Source: Bathymodiolus brooksi | Lineage: Eukaryota > Mollusca > Bivalvia > Mytilida > Modiolidae | Length of the DNA stretch: 64,000 nt | Assembly: GCA_963680875.1 (NCBI GenBank) | Contig: OY804576.1 | Coordinates: forward strand, 78,435,668-78,499,667 | Reading direction: 5' to 3' | Part shown: piece after piece, positions 60,201-63,200 of the stretch | Position numbering within the stretch: the first letter of the stretch is position 1 | Layout of the letters: the number at the start of each line of letters is the position of its first letter | Notes under the pieces: model-generated | Seen by the model: only the letters and a program-made list of their open reading frames with translations | Databases searched by the model: none | What the model was told of the DNA's origin: nothing | Program-made: the position numbers and the translations under genes

Positions 60201-63200
60201 ATTCACAGCATGTGATTGGTTAGTAAAGGTGACCCTAAGGTCAAGTTTGAACTGCATGTATACATGAAATGTATTGAATTTTATTTTGTTGTTGTGTTAA
60301 GCCCTACACTACACATAGATCATCCAAATAAGAACCAGAGTATGATGATAATCCCAGGAACCAACACATCACAAGCCATAGTAAATATTCCATCGTCAAC
60401 GTCAGGAAATAAGACAGTGTGTGTGGATGTTATTGAGGCCCAAAATGGGTATGTGATAATAATATTAAACAAATACAGTGGAACTTGTGCAATGCGACAC
60501 CTGGGGTTTCCGACATCCAGTGACATCCAGTAAAAATTTATGGTCCCAAAGTGTTTCTGTTAACTAAAATAAAACTTGAATATTGCGACATCCTGTACAA
60601 TCCGACATATTTCCCTCGTCCCATGGTGTGACGGATTAAACAGGTTCCACTGTAGTTACATTTGGTCTACACTTGGCTATATTAATCTAATGTCATAGGT
60701 TAAAACTGGTATTACCTGATACCATTATTGTCTTATCGATTTTACCTCTTCCTACGATTTTTCTATTTGATTTTAGGAATCTTCCGACAGTGCTATTTTT
60801 TTTGTTTTTCATTATATCATAGCAAAAATCTCATTAATTCACCCTATTTGATGGAGAAGAAAAATACACTATGTTGAAACTGTGGCAGTTTTCTATCACC
60901 TACTTATGAGTATCCATTTTTATTATGACATGCTATCAGAATCAGAATATAATAATAAAAAAATAAAAAAAGCAAAATTCAGAAGGGTAACAGATCATTT
61001 TGTACAGACAAATGACAGAAGGGAACATTCAATGTAATAAAATAAATTACATATATTTCAGAGGGTGACTGAGATATTGTAATTCCTTGAAATACATTGT
61101 CAACCTGGGCTTTGCCTGAGATGACAGTGATTTCTTGGGGGTTACAATATGCAATATGTTATTTATATAATATCACGCTAGTTTCCTGATGATAGATATT
61201 ATCTTATGTAAAGATCAAATGGAAAATGTACAAATCATTGATAAAGTCCAATATCTCAGACTCACTTTAAGGGAACAGTTGTACTCATCATTCAAAACTT
61301 CACAGTGATTACAAGATGAAGAACAGCAATAAATGTTCTTTTCCTTTACTTTTTGATTGTTACCTGAATTTCAGATGAATTTTCTTCAATGTTAGCTTTC
61401 ATCTACATCCTTTCTTATTAATCTTAATTTTTTAATAGGTCAGTCAAGGACAAACTGTGCTATGATGTTGAAGTTAAGCAAGGTAAGATTTATTAGTTGA
61501 GAACATGGACTTGTCTCCATTATGACAATAAAACCAGGATCTGGTACCTTTTGTTGAATAGATTCAAAATCAACAAGAAACCAACTGTTAAGGCTTCTGT
61601 ATATTGGAAAAAAAACCTAGGTCCAGATAAAATCAAGATATTGTATGTAGAAACATATGAGTGCTCTATAAAGAAGGCTCTGTCTTTATCAAATATGGAA
61701 GAAATCTTGCATGTAGCATTACAAATTTGATACACAATAGCTTATTAAAATCATATCAGTATGTTGGTCAATAAAAGTCTTTGGACAGGGTTTGTTGAGA
61801 CTAGAAACCTAATGCAAGATATTTAGTTACTAACAAGATTATTGGGTCTACAACTACTTTTGGTTTTCAGTCTTTAATCTCATTTTGTTTCTCATTGGCA
61901 ACTTTTGTTGCAGGAAATATATAAGACACATGCATTATTTCTTCAAAGGAAACTGCTTCAACAATTACACAATATTTGTTTAAATCTGCTTATGCATATG
62001 CATTTGTCCTAATTTCACCAAATTTGGTGGTTACAGTATACCCCTCTTGTTAGACCACTCTGTTCCCTCTTATCAAGCCAGACTTCAGAAGCACTGAGAT
62101 AGTTAAGTTAAATACTACTTAATTATTCCCTTCAAGAGAGGCCACCTTTCTTATAAGGCCACTTTTTCATTGCCGAAGGGAACTATTGTACTTGTATTTA
62201 ATTGCTTGCATCAAATTACCACTGTTTTTTCAGGACGAGTCTAATACATAGCACCACTTTAGGATGTGATGTAAAGGAGTGCCTGTTTAGAGAATGTCAA
62301 GCTTATTGAATATAAAAAGACAACTGGCAACAGCTTCTAATTAATAAACTTGAAACAAGTGATCATCATTGATCTGTTACAAGGCAACATTTTGTGACCA
62401 TATCAGTAACTTCCTCTTCTCCATATGGCAGCTGTAACATCCGTCCATTGGGCCCAACCCAGCGCAACCATTTACCTACATGATGTATTGCTTGTAAACT
62501 TTTAGCTAGATAATACATCTTCTTTTTTTTTACAATGAATTTCAATTTAGTATGATTTTATATCTATGTATATGTTTCTGTATATTTCAGGACCACCCCC
62601 AACACAGGTAAGCTTTATTACTATATACTAGAATATGAAAAAAATATAAATAAATCAAACATTTATTAAATACTGGAATCTACTTTAAAAACTGGAATGT
62701 AGATGTTATTTGTCATGACCAATAATTTGGTATAAACCATTAGAAAATGTATACTAAAACATGTGTAAATATTGTTTTTTCTACAAGGTCTTAGTTAAAA
62801 TGATCTAGCCATGTACTTTTTTTCTTCAGCTTGAACTAACCCTGTGGATGCACAACATTAGTTCTTAATATTGAACTAATCCTATGCATGCACAGATAAA
62901 GCTGAAATAACTCTACACAAGCACAGACTAAGCTGAATGTCCATATTCAATAAAAAAAATAAGATCGATTGCAGTAATGATTTTAAAATAGTGTGACTGA
63001 TGTTGGTTTTTTTAATCTATAATATAATGGAAACAAAGGAAATAAATGCTGCTAATAGATATCATATTACTTGTATGTAATCACAGTAGGTATGATATGG
63101 CAGTTCAACTACAACCCATATAGATCAGCTATACTCACAGACAGTACACGAAGGTTGTAAGTTTTCGCAAATGGGCTAATTATAGGAGGAAGACATTTGC

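Noticed and set aside
61497..61730. 77-codon plus-strand frame beside exon 56
   Set aside because: No recognisable domain or splice support; could be an old element fragment, but nothing supports it.
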